A stretch of DNA of 64,000 bases from Hydractinia symbiolongicarpus (taxonomy: Eukaryota; Cnidaria; Hydrozoa; Anthoathecata; Hydractiniidae), in the NCBI RefSeq assembly GCF_029227915.1, contig NC_079889.1, positions 7,998,001 through 8,062,000 of the forward strand, read 5' to 3'. Shown piece by piece: positions 36,109 through 45,110 of the stretch (position 1 is its first letter; every line of letters begins with the position of its first letter). Both the position numbers and the translations under genes were made by a program. The notes beneath the pieces were generated by a model. It was given only the letters and a program-made list of their open reading frames with translations, had not been told where the DNA came from and made no database searches.

Positions 36109-36386
36109 TGTTGAAAATAGGCACTCTTGCCGCAAGAACATTCTAGAACCTTGTGTACTATCTAGAAATATAAGGGACATTGGAGAATATTCCAGAAATA
36201 AGATAACTATACTAGAAACTACTAATAGTAAATATAGAACATCTGGAATATACTAGAACATTCTAAAGTATCTTATCTTTAATATATAAATAGGAGAACG
36301 TCTTGTAAATTTTAGAGTCATAGAGTCATAAAGTTATTGGAGCAGTCGAAGCAACTCTGCAAATATATAAAGTTTACATTTCAACA
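36109..36386 (+). repeat. Copia 5' LTR (278 bp)
   Basis: Starts TGTTGAAAATAGG and ends TTTCAACA, so the ends are TG...CA with the short inverted repeat TGTTGAAA/TTTCAACA. I compared it by eye with the 3' LTR and found no difference. TATATAAATAGG near 36284-36295 could be the promoter TATA region. Confidence 0.95.
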
Positions 36387-36400
36387 GGTTATGGGCCCAG
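36387..36400 (+). promoter_or_regulatory. Copia primer-binding site for a tRNA-iMet half molecule
   Basis: GGTTATGGGCCCAG directly follows the 5' LTR. It is complementary to the anticodon stem-loop of initiator tRNA-Met (around CCCATAACC), not to its 3' end. Drosophila copia is primed in this way by a cleaved half tRNA. Confidence 0.8.
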
Positions 36401-36573
36401 TCTATGCCCAAGAAGATTGAATATTTACAGAAATAATATTCAAGAAGAAGAAGCCATCTTGTGTGTCCGACGAGTTTGTTTTGATTTTGGTTTGGATTGG
36501 TGTAAAGTTCGCACGAAAAATCGTATTGTGGAAACCTGAAACGGATTATCCGGATTAGTTGAATACGGAACAA

Positions 36574-39165
36574 ATGGCGATGGAAAGCACCAAAGTATTG
36601 ATAAAACCATTGAATGGAACAAACTATGCTACCTGGAAGGTACAGTGTAGAATGGCGTTAATCAAAGATGGACTTTGGGGAATTGTTGATGGAAGAGAAA
36701 ATGCTCCAACTGAAGAGAGAGAAATTCCGAAATTTAATTTGCGTAGAGATCGTGCGTTAGCAACGATTGTTTTGTCGGTGGAACCAACGCTGTTATACCT
36801 GCTTGGACCAGATCCAGAAGATCCTACTGAGGTTTGGAAGAAGTTGGCAGACCAGTTCCAAAAGAAGACATGGAGTAATAAATTGACACTACGCAGGAAG
36901 TTGTATGACTTGAAGTTGAAAGATGAGCAATCTGTTCAAAAGCATGTTAAAGCTTTGACAGAAATTTTCGATGAACTTGCAATTATTGGAGACCCGTTGG
37001 ATGATGAAAGTAAAGTTGTTCATTTGTTAGCAAGCTTACCAGACTCGTATGATATGCTAGTTACAGCTCTGGAGGCTAGTGCTGAAGTACCGAAGCTTGA
37101 AGTCGTAACTGAACGATTGTTACACGAGGAAAGCAAGCGGAAAGATAAGGACACTTTGGAAACGAATGTCAAAGCAATGACATCGAATCATGGAAAGCCA
37201 AGAAAGGGACCCAGATGTTATCACTGTGGAAAGATTGGTCATGTGAAACGATATTGCAAAGAATTAACGAAGAAGTTCGAGAGACAGACTCCTTCGACGT
37301 ACGGTAAAAATCGAATGAAGCCGCAAAATGTGTGTACGGCTGAAGAAGAAGAAGATGATGACGAAGAAATCATCAGTTTAGTTGCTGAAAATACTTTGGC
37401 AGTCAAAGGAAAAAGTAACTGGATAGTTGATTCAGGCGCAACATGTCACATGTGTAACGAAGAGGAATTGTTCGAAGAAATTTCGTCACTTGAAATACCA
37501 CAAGATATCACTGTCGGTGATGGATATTCAGTACAAGCAATTGGAAAAGGAACAGTAACCTTGGAAATGAACATTTCAGAAAACAGAAACGTTGTATGCA
37601 AGTTATCTGATGTCTTATTTGTACCACAACTTTCGTACAATTTACTTAGTGTATCAAAAGCTGCAACAAATGGAAAGAAGTTTCAGTTTGAAGATTTCAA
37701 ATGTGACATCGTGGATGCGAAACACGGAATCATTGGTACAGCAACAAAGCATGGCAACCTTTACCATCTCAACTGTAATGGATTGAGAAATAAGAAGAAT
37801 CACACAGTTATGAAATGTGATAATAACGCTACAACAAAGGAAGAAATTTGGCATAGAAGATACGGTCATCTCGGTGTGCAGAATCTTAAACGATTGGCAA
37901 GGGACAAACTTGTTAAAGGGTTTGATTATGATGCAACAAAGAAACCGACATTTTGTGAACCGTGCATTGATGGGAAACAAAGCAAAATACCGTTTCCGAA
38001 GACAGGAGGAGATCGATCGAAAAATCTCCTTGGTATAATCCATAGCGACGTTTGTGGAAAGATAGAAACAAAATCACTTAGTGGTGCAGAATATTTTGTT
38101 ACATTCATTGACGATGAATCAAGATACGTATGGGTATATGTCATGAAACACAAAAGTGAAGTGTTTGAGAATTTTAAAGAATGGAAAGCAACTGTGGAAA
38201 AATCGACTGGAATTCAGATAAAAACGTTTAGAACTGACAATGGTGGAGAATATACATCCAAAGAGTTCGAAGACTATTTGAAGAAAGAAGGTATTCATCA
38301 TGAGTTGACAATTCCGAAAACACCGCAACAAAATGGAGTTGCAGAGAGGATGAACAGAACACTCATGGAATCTGTAAGATCAATGTTAGCAGATTCAAAG
38401 TTACCAAAACGATTTTGGGCCGAAGCCTTGGCTACAGCAACGTACCTTCGTAACCGATGTCCAACGACAGCAGTTAAAGGGAAGACACCCTTTGAAGTAT
38501 TAACTGGAAAGAAACCAAATGTCGAAAATCTACGAATTTTCGGATGTGATGCGTATGCTCATGTACCAAAAGATGAAAGAAAGAAACTTGATTCAAAAAC
38601 CAAGAAGAGTGTATTTCTTGGATACGGTGATGGAATCAAGGGATATCGTCTATATGACAACGACAAGAAGAGAGTCTTTTACAGCCGAAATGTGACATTC
38701 AATGAAATCTGTGGTGAATTGAAAGACGACCGTGACATAGACGAACCAAAAGTAGAGATCGAATTACAACCTCGTGAAGAAAACACAGATAATCAAATAC
38801 AGGAGGAGCAAGAGCGACAAGTAAGAGAACGACGGCCTCCTGATCGTTACGGAGAATGGGTATACATCACTCAAGAAGAAGATCCAAATACATTTTCTAA
38901 AGCAATCAAAGGACATGATGCAGACAAGTGGATGCAAGCAATGGAAGCCGAATTGGATTCTCTACACAAAAACGATGATCGGATTGAAGAACCTTACGGA
39001 CTGCGAGTGAGGAGGAGTGTTGAAAATAGGCACTCTTGCCGCAAGAACATTCTAGAACCTTGTGTACTATCTAGAAATATAAGGGACATTGGAGAATATT
39101 CCAGAAATAAGATAACTATACTAGAAACTACTAATAGTAAATATAGAACATCTGGAATATACTAG
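36574..39165 (+). CDS. Copia Gag-protease-integrase polyprotein lacking reverse transcriptase
   Basis: The first ATG in the open frame is at 36574; 863 codons to a stop inside the 3' LTR. Order: Gag region (residues 1-200), CCHC zinc knuckle CYHCGKIGHVKRYC (about 215-228), aspartic protease DSG (about 286-288), integrase HHCC motif starting HRRYGHL (about 427) and ending CEPC, and integrase core D492, D555 and E591 (D-x35-E after D555). Then the usual linker with RRPPDRYGEW and a block ending LDSLHKND. At that point copia proteins continue into reverse transcriptase, but here the frame jumps to a short tail (RIEEPYGLRVRRS) and the polypurine tract. The frame is uninterrupted. Gag, protease and integrase look intact; mobilisation would need reverse transcriptase in trans. 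Confidence 0.93.
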   Translation: MAMESTKVLIKPLNGTNYATWKVQCRMALIKDGLWGIVDGRENAPTEEREIPKFNLRRDRALATIVLSVEPTLLYLLGPDPEDPTEVWKKLADQFQKKTWSNKLTLRRKLYDLKLKDEQSVQKHVKALTEIFDELAIIGDPLDDESKVVHLLASLPDSYDMLVTALEASAEVPKLEVVTERLLHEESKRKDKDTLETNVKAMTSNHGKPRKGPRCYHCGKIGHVKRYCKELTKKFERQTPSTYGKNRMKPQNVCTAEEEEDDDEEIISLVAENTLAVKGKSNWIVDSGATCHMCNEEELFEEISSLEIPQDITVGDGYSVQAIGKGTVTLEMNISENRNVVCKLSDVLFVPQLSYNLLSVSKAATNGKKFQFEDFKCDIVDAKHGIIGTATKHGNLYHLNCNGLRNKKNHTVMKCDNNATTKEEIWHRRYGHLGVQNLKRLARDKLVKGFDYDATKKPTFCEPCIDGKQSKIPFPKTGGDRSKNLLGIIHSDVCGKIETKSLSGAEYFVTFIDDESRYVWVYVMKHKSEVFENFKEWKATVEKSTGIQIKTFRTDNGGEYTSKEFEDYLKKEGIHHELTIPKTPQQNGVAERMNRTLMESVRSMLADSKLPKRFWAEALATATYLRNRCPTTAVKGKTPFEVLTGKKPNVENLRIFGCDAYAHVPKDERKKLDSKTKKSVFLGYGDGIKGYRLYDNDKKRVFYSRNVTFNEICGELKDDRDIDEPKVEIELQPREENTDNQIQEEQERQVRERRPPDRYGEWVYITQEEDPNTFSKAIKGHDADKWMQAMEAELDSLHKNDDRIEEPYGLRVRRSVENRHSCRKNILEPCVLSRNIRDIGEYSRNKITILETTNSKYRTSGIY
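39007..39017 (+). promoter_or_regulatory. Copia polypurine tract
   Basis: GTGAGGAGGAG directly precedes the TG of the 3' LTR, the position of the plus-strand primer. Purine-rich except for one T. Confidence 0.75.
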
Positions 39166-39295
39166 AACATTCTAAAGTATCTTATCTTTAATATATAAAT
39201 AGGAGAACGTCTTGTAAATTTTAGAGTCATAGAGTCATAAAGTTATTGGAGCAGTCGAAGCAACTCTGCAAATATATAAAGTTTACATTTCAACA
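39018..39295 (+). repeat. Copia 3' LTR (278 bp)
   Basis: Same length as, and by eye identical to, 36109-36386. It ends TTTCAACA and is followed by the GACC target copy. Confidence 0.95.
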
Positions 39296-39746
39296 GACCA
39301 TGATTCCAAAACTGTCACTTGTGCCTCGACATGTTCGCGCAACTAAGAATTATGTTAAAATGAAATATATAACCTAATTTTGGTTAGGTGTCATCTATTT
39401 AGGTGACGTTTTCGTCCACCATATATATTTATTTTTTTCCCTGCGGCATGAATGGCTGAAATCCCTTATTTAAAACAACAAATAGTGCCACACGAGGTTT
39501 GGGCCATAAGTTACCAATGCGTGATGCAAATAAGATGATAATTGGTCAAAATTATCTGCAAAGTGGACAGATTTGATTCACATAAAAATTGTAGTGCGAA
39601 ACGCAATGATTTGGACGTATTTAAAACAGAAAGTTTTTGTTCGCCTAGTTAGACTACGGGTAGCCTAATTAAACAACATCATGTCGCCTAACTAAACGAC
39701 TCTCCTAATTAGGTCATGCCGCCTAATTAGGTGTTTACCCTGACTG

Positions 39747-39775
39747 AAATATGCATATCTATCTATCTATTCATC
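39747..39775 (+). mobile_element. SINE tail, (TATC)n, right of the MITE
   Basis: AAATATGCATATCTATCTAT and a further TATTCATC match the tail of the 27409 SINE after its GTGAAATATGCACATC word. Taken with 35894-35919 this is the tail of SINE copy 2, separated by the MITE. Confidence 0.65.
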
Positions 39776-40487
39776 TGCCCAAGAAGTTTCAGTAAGTCAT
39801 ATGTCAGTGTATTGTTTGCCCCCAAATGTGATGTCATCATTGCAACAAGAATTGGCAGCTTTGGCAGTCACCTCCACTAAATGGCCTTATACCAAAAAAA
39901 TATAAAAATATTTTGGCGACGATTTTAAAAAAAATAGCTGCAAGGCAAAAAAATCTACGTAAAACAAATTAATTACCTGTTCTATAATTAGTTTGTCTAT
40001 TTTTAAAGTAGTATCTATGGCGAGAACAACATCAATTTTTTTCATCATTGCAGGAGGCTACCATTTTAAAAATGTGTTTATCACATCTAGCCTTTGTACC
40101 TATGCGATTGCTTCAAAATCCCAGTCTAGTTTTTCTTAGAAATAATGAGTGCAGTAGCTGTCTCGCTGACGCTGCTACTGCATCAAGAACGTGGAGTCGC
40201 TCGTTCCATTATTTGAAACAAATCCCTTGCAGAAAACTCAATATGTTCGGAAGTATTTCATTTCTTCTTTTTTTAATTGGATAACATGGGTATTAATAAA
40301 ATTATTTTCTTTAAAAAAATACAAGATCCAAAAGGTGCTGGAATATTTTTTTAAACCTTCCAACTATATGATCCTGACACTAATATTAATTGATGTTGTT
40401 CTTACTTACTTGGTTACTTGTGTCTGTTTTGATGCATTCTTCATCCACCCTAATCGTTGATTACGGTGCTTTTAATCATGCCCACCA
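39776..40487. other. Non-coding stretch
   Basis: No recognisable gene, repeat or RNA. Short open frames here have no family resemblance and no splice support. Confidence 0.5.
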
Positions 40488-40708
40488 AGGAGTTCAACTC
40501 TGTCCTTAAATGGGCATATCCCGGAATGAGTGGTGTCATCCAGAATTGATCAAAGGAAGATATTCAAATTCTTTTTAAACGTATCCTTAGAACATCCTGT
40601 TAAATCGCGAAGATATTTAGGTAGGCTGTTAAATAGCCTTGGTGCAAATATGTTCAGGTATAGGCTATTAAATAGACTTGTTCCTTGAAATAGGAAACTG
40701 GCGTTTAT

Positions 40709-40846
40709 GTGGCACCAAAGTTTAGTGGTTATAGCTCTTGTACTCTGTGCGGGAGACCGGGGTTCAATTCCTCTTGACGGCGATTCAATATGGGCAAGTG
40801 AATGTTACCATAGCCCCGGGTTAACCCAAGCCATGTGAGGGAAATC
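40709..40846 (+). mobile_element. SINE copy, head only
   Basis: TTTAGTGGTTATAGCTCTTG, GACCGGGGTTCAATTCCTCT, CATAGCCCCGGGTTAACCCA and CCATGTGAGGGAAAT match the 27409 SINE closely. The body and TCTA tail are missing, so it is 3'-truncated. It interrupts or abuts the LINE relic. Confidence 0.85.
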
Positions 40847-40849
40847 TTG

Positions 40850-41500
40850 TCTTGTATCACCTACCATCAAGATATATAGCAAAGATCTAAGTACTGAGCC
40901 TTGTGGTACGCCAGGAAGAACATGTGCTGGCTCAGATTTGATGCCATTTACTGTAACTAATTGTTTATGGTCAGTTTAAAAGGACTCAATCCATTTCAGA
41001 AGTTTGCCTTCTCTTTTTAATTTCTGAAGCTTTTTCAAGAGGATTTTGTGTTTAACTTTGTGGAATGATTTGGTAAAATCCAAATAGATAGTGTGAACAT
41101 TTTTGTCATCTTCTAAGATTGTGTTAAAATGTTTTGGCAGTTGACTTAGACATGACCTTCCTGATCGAAAACAATGTTGTGTTTCATTGCACAAATTGTT
41201 TTCTTCTATCTTCTTTACATTATATTTGCGAACTATACCTTCTCAAACACTTTCTCCAGGTGAGAGGTCAGCGATACTGGTCTATAATTTTCTGCTTTAC
41301 CTTGATCACCTCCCTTGTGTATGGGTGTGTTATGGCTTGATTTCATCACTTCTGGTGTGATACCATTATTCAAACACTCCCTCCAGATTTTAAATAGTGG
41401 TGTAGTCAGTCATACACGGCATTTCTTCAATAGCATGGGTGGGAAACCATCTGGACCAGCTGCAGCATTGTTTATAGTTTTAATTTCGTTAATTTTTTTA
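40850..41500 (-). pseudogene. Non-LTR retrotransposon (LINE) reverse transcriptase relic
   Basis: Minus-strand fragments in order: an AAGPDGFPPM-like block (about 41470), ENYRPISLT-like text near 41260, QHCFRSGRSCLSQLPKHFN and HTIYLDFTKSFHKVKHKILL (41194-41040), WIESF (about 40980), then GVPQGSV (about 40890). These are RT motifs 1-4 of Jockey/CR1-type LINEs. Several frameshifts. The tail probably continues below the SINE to about 40488. Confidence 0.8.
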
Positions 41501-41959
41501 AAGTTTTTGTTATTGTATTCTGATGAGTTTCAATATACAGTACCGCCTTAATGTAACGTTCCATGTGCACGATAGTTATCACCTTTACATGAGCTTTCGG
41601 TAGCGTCAGAACTTTCGTTTTTATTATATATCCATAGTTAAATACATGATCTATTTTTGCATGTCAAAACAATAGAGTTCGTGTCCCACACGTAAATTTT
41701 AACGATCGCATGAAATTTTCATGTGGCTTATTGTTTTTTATAATTACCGCAGCTGCTAAGGGATTAACACAAAAAAATGTTCAAAAAGTTAATTACCCTT
41801 CATGCCTCTATTGTTTCAGAACACGAACATCTTTTATTCACACATGAATTTATTTTTTAAAGTATCTCTGATTTCGTAAACGCGTAAGCGAATGTTATTG
41901 TTCTGCACAGGAAAGAAATGTTATATGTTTTGTCTATACATGCAAAGAGTTATAAAGAT

Positions 41960-42240
41960 TTTAAAATTTAAGAAAGACGAACGGCTATAGAGTTGCTTTT
42001 TTAGATCGTGTTTTAAAAATTTAAGAATGAAGAACGGCGATGGAAAACCTTCGTTAGATCACATTTTAAAAATTTAGGAACGAAAAGCGGTGATAGATAT
42101 GCTTTTTTTAGATCACGTTTTAAAATTTTAAGAACGAAGAACGGTGATAGAAAAGCTTCGTTAGATCACATTTTAAAAATTTAAGAACGAAAAGCAGCGG
42201 TAGATATGCTTTTTTAGATCATCTTTTAAAATTTAAGAAC
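41960..42240. repeat. Degenerate tandem array, units of about 60 bp
   Basis: About four to five units share GATCACATTTTAAAAATTTA, AGAACGAAGAACGGTGATAG and GCTTCGTTA or GCTTTTTTA. Related words occur at 28730-29030, so the array may belong to a wider family. The surrounding 41570-42480 is otherwise featureless. Confidence 0.75.
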
Positions 42241-42479
42241 AAAGTTTTTATTAAATATTTATCTTAAAAAAACTTTTTTTAGCGCAATGAAAAAAATAAA
42301 AATTTCTGAGAATATATAAATAAAACTTTTTAGCGCGATAAGAAAAAACCCTTGCAAAAAAACTTTTTTATTTTTTATGGTTATAAATATCTAAACTTTT
42401 GAGCACAGTAAAAAGAGTGTTAATATTATTCCCGAATATTATAGTTGATATTTTGTGATTGTTAACACATTTAAACAAT

Positions 42480-43430
42480 AACATCATCATCATCATCATC
42501 ATTCTCGGCTTAACGTCCGTTTTCCATGCTAGCATGGGTTGGACGGGGTATATTAATGACCCTCTTCCAATCTGATCTAGATTGTGTTAGATCTAAACTC
42601 AACTTCCTCTGTATCAAGTCTGTCCTTATAACATCCTGCCAAGTCTTTCTCGGTCTGCCTCTGGGCTTTGCCCCAGGAACTATCAAGTCTCTACACTTTC
42701 TTACCCAATTATCCTCCTCCATTCCTTCCAAGTGCCCCAGCCAATTCAATCTTCTTATCTGGATAACATCTTTAATTCTACGGATACTTAGCCTGCTTCT
42801 TAGCTCATCTAAACTCTTTCTGTCTCTCAGACTGGTGTTACACATCGACCTAACCATTCTCATATCATTCCTTTCTAAACGGTCAAGATCTTCCTGCTTC
42901 ACTGCCCATGTCTCACTACCGTACAACATAACACTTCTTACACAGGCCTCATACAACCTACCTTTTACCTCAATTGACAGGACTCTGCTAGTCAACAAAG
43001 GAAGTAACTCTCTGAACCTTTTCCAAGCAGAACCTATCCTGCAAGTAACACTTCTTCCAACACCCCCTTCACTGCCCAACATATCACCTAAGTAACAGAA
43101 GTTCTCAACTATCTCTAACGAGCCACTGTCATCATTAAAGCTGGAAATACTTCATTCTCTATAATCTCACCTTTGTAACGCTTGCATACAAACTGGATGT
43201 CAGCTCTTAACCTTCCACTAATACTACTGCACTTCTTATGTACCCAATGCTTGCAAGTCTGACAAAAAATTGAGTTACTACCAACCCCTTTCCTGCAAAC
43301 TCCACAAGGCCACTTTCCAACTACAAGGTCACACTTGGCTGCAATGCTACTAATCATGACTTTAGACTTTGCTGTGTTTACCTTTAGCCCTTTCTCTTCT
43401 AGTCCTTTCTTCATGTATTCATGTCTTCAT
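42480..43430 (-). pseudogene. 5'-truncated LINE 3' end with a PHD-like finger and an (ATG)n tail
   Basis: Minus strand: a fragment ending near 43115 with KGLKVNTAKSKVM and then CGVCRKGVGSNSIFCQTC, HWVHKKC and FVCKRY, a C4HC3-like finger whose last Cys is lost (Tyr). Next, in another frame, a 190-residue tail (43082-42510) with LYEACVRSVMLYGSETW, RRLNWLGHLEGM and KPRGRPRKTW, the usual C-terminus of this LINE group. The 3' end reads through CATGCTAGCATGG to an (ATG)n run at 42480-42500. The RT core is missing, so this is a dead, 5'-truncated copy. Confidence 0.85.
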
Positions 43431-43739
43431 GTCTTGCATGTCTTAAATTCAAACAGAAGTTTTTCGTATGTATTATTGTTAACACACGCACCTATAGATA
43501 ATAATAGAAACATGCAAAATACGTGTGATAACAATAGACACATAAAGTTTTTAAACATGACATTGTTACGCTACATCGTGAAATTTGGTACATGTAACAT
43601 TACATTCAGGCAGTACTGTAAGGGTTGCTAAAGACAGACATATATTGTTTCTGTAGTTTCTCAGCCATTTCTTTGCTGTCAGTAATATAATTCAAATAAG
43701 CAATAAAAAAAAAATTCAAAATACTTTTTTAATTATGCT

Positions 43740-45110
43740 ACGAAATATTCTAAAGTGAAATCTACTATTGGTCCATTGCAGAATGGTGCAAATAATGAAA
43801 TAGTATCATCACCTAAAGATATGGCTGAACTTCTTTCAACCAGATTTATTTTTATATTCAGCGTACCAAAAACACCGACTGGCAATATTGAAAACTTGTT
43901 ATTGAGATTCACTGTGGGTATGTGTGAGTTGGTCTTTGACGAAAATGACCTTGCAGAAGCAATCTCTGAATTATCAAATAATGCAGCGGTCGGCCCTGAT
44001 GGCTTCCCATAAATTCTCCTGAAAAATTGTGTTTCCACAATTTCTTTACCCCTGAAATTATTCTGGAAACAATTCCCGACACATTGAAACAAGCCAACAT
44101 TGTTCCAATCTATAAAAATGGAAGTCAAGCTCAAGCGTCAAACTATAGGCCAATTGCTTTGACCTTGCATGTAATCAAGATTTTTGAAAAGGTTTTAAAA
44201 AAGAGTATTACTTGTTATCTCCAAGAAAAAACTATTCAATTAATCTCAACATGGTTTCAGACAGGGTAAATATTGCCCTAGTGAATTTTAGGAACATTAT
44301 GACAAAATCCTCGGATTAATTGAAGATGGATCCAATGTTGACGTTATATATCAAGACTTTGCAAAAGTCTTCGACAAAGTTGACTTTCAGATTATTTTAG
44401 CAAAACTAGCCAACCTGGAAGTCAGTCGTAACATTGTCAAATGGATCCATTAATTTCTCACCAATAGACACCATACTGTTATAGTTAATGGCACTAAATC
44501 CAAGCCAAGGCTTGTACTGTCTGGTGTGCCTCAGGAATCAGTGTTGGGACCCCTAATGCTCCCAATACTAATTGGAGACATAGACTCAGATATCTTAACA
44601 TCATTCCTACAAAGCTTTGCAGATGATACACGGATTGGTGGTCGAATCAGATGCTGCTTAGATTCTCAAAATCTACAGATAGATTTAAATATAGTTTATC
44701 AATGGGCTGAGCAGAATAACATGTCATTCAATAACTCCAAGTTTGACCTTATTGAATATGGTAAAATGGAACTTCACACAGATTATCAATACCTAAATCA
44801 ATTAGGTTTGCCAATTTTATCAAAGTTGCATGTTAAAGACCTAGGTGTTATAATGAGCAAAAATTACTCAACTAGACAACTGCCTAAGATAATAAATCCC
44901 ATTCTTATGCTGACTGATAGACTGGACGAATAGATTCACGCCTAAGTCTTTCGCATAAAACCAACTGGCACAGGCTTCCATTACTTTCTGCACTGGAAGC
45001 AAACGCTGTACCAAAAGGCCCCCAGTTGCCTGCTATAGATTTATGTATAGTATTATTTAAAACCTTTGTATCAGTGCCCAAATTGTCCTCCTGATCATAG
45101 CGCATTGTGA
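43740..45110 (+). pseudogene. LINE reverse transcriptase relic (plus strand)
   Basis: In order across shifting frames: LSNNAAVGPDGFP (about 43970-44010), IVPIYKNGSQAQASNYRPIA (44097-44160), a QDFAKVFDKVD block (about 44355), a VPQESVLGPLM block (about 44525-44560), SFADDT with the catalytic Asp pair (about 44610-44630), and the C-terminal WAEQNNMSFNNSKF block (about 44700-44750). Same broad group as the relic at 40850-41500 but a separate copy. Stops and frameshifts make it inactive. Confidence 0.87.

Larger units (their letters stand above)
36109..39295 (+). mobile_element. Ty1/copia retrotransposon with identical LTRs, RT/RNase H deleted
   Basis: Complete LTRs (36109-36386 and 39018-39295), GACC target duplication (36105-36108 and 39296-39299), primer site, polypurine tract and a single long ORF. 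At 3.19 kb it is shorter than typical copia elements (about 5 kb) because the part that should follow the integrase, reverse transcriptase and RNase H, is missing. It lies inside the CAGTCAGGG MITE. Confidence 0.95.
35920..39746. mobile_element. MITE with CAGTCAGGGTAA TIRs, itself split by a copia element
   Basis: The left end CAGTCAGGGTAAGCACTTAA (35920 on) matches the reverse complement of the right end, CAGTCAGGGTAAACACCTAA (39746 backwards); similarity extends over about 28 bp to TTAGGCG. Subterminal CCTAATTAGG-like words recur. Without the copia (36109-39295) and its duplicated GACC the element is about 636 bp, with no ORF. It lies between the body of SINE copy 2 (ATATCCTTCAATATATG) and a SINE tail (AAATATGCATATCTATC), so it inserted into that SINE. 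Class uncertain. Confidence 0.82.

Noticed and set aside
42526-43095. 189-codon plus-strand frame
   Set aside because: It is the complement of the LINE C-terminal region, which has clear family text on the minus strand.
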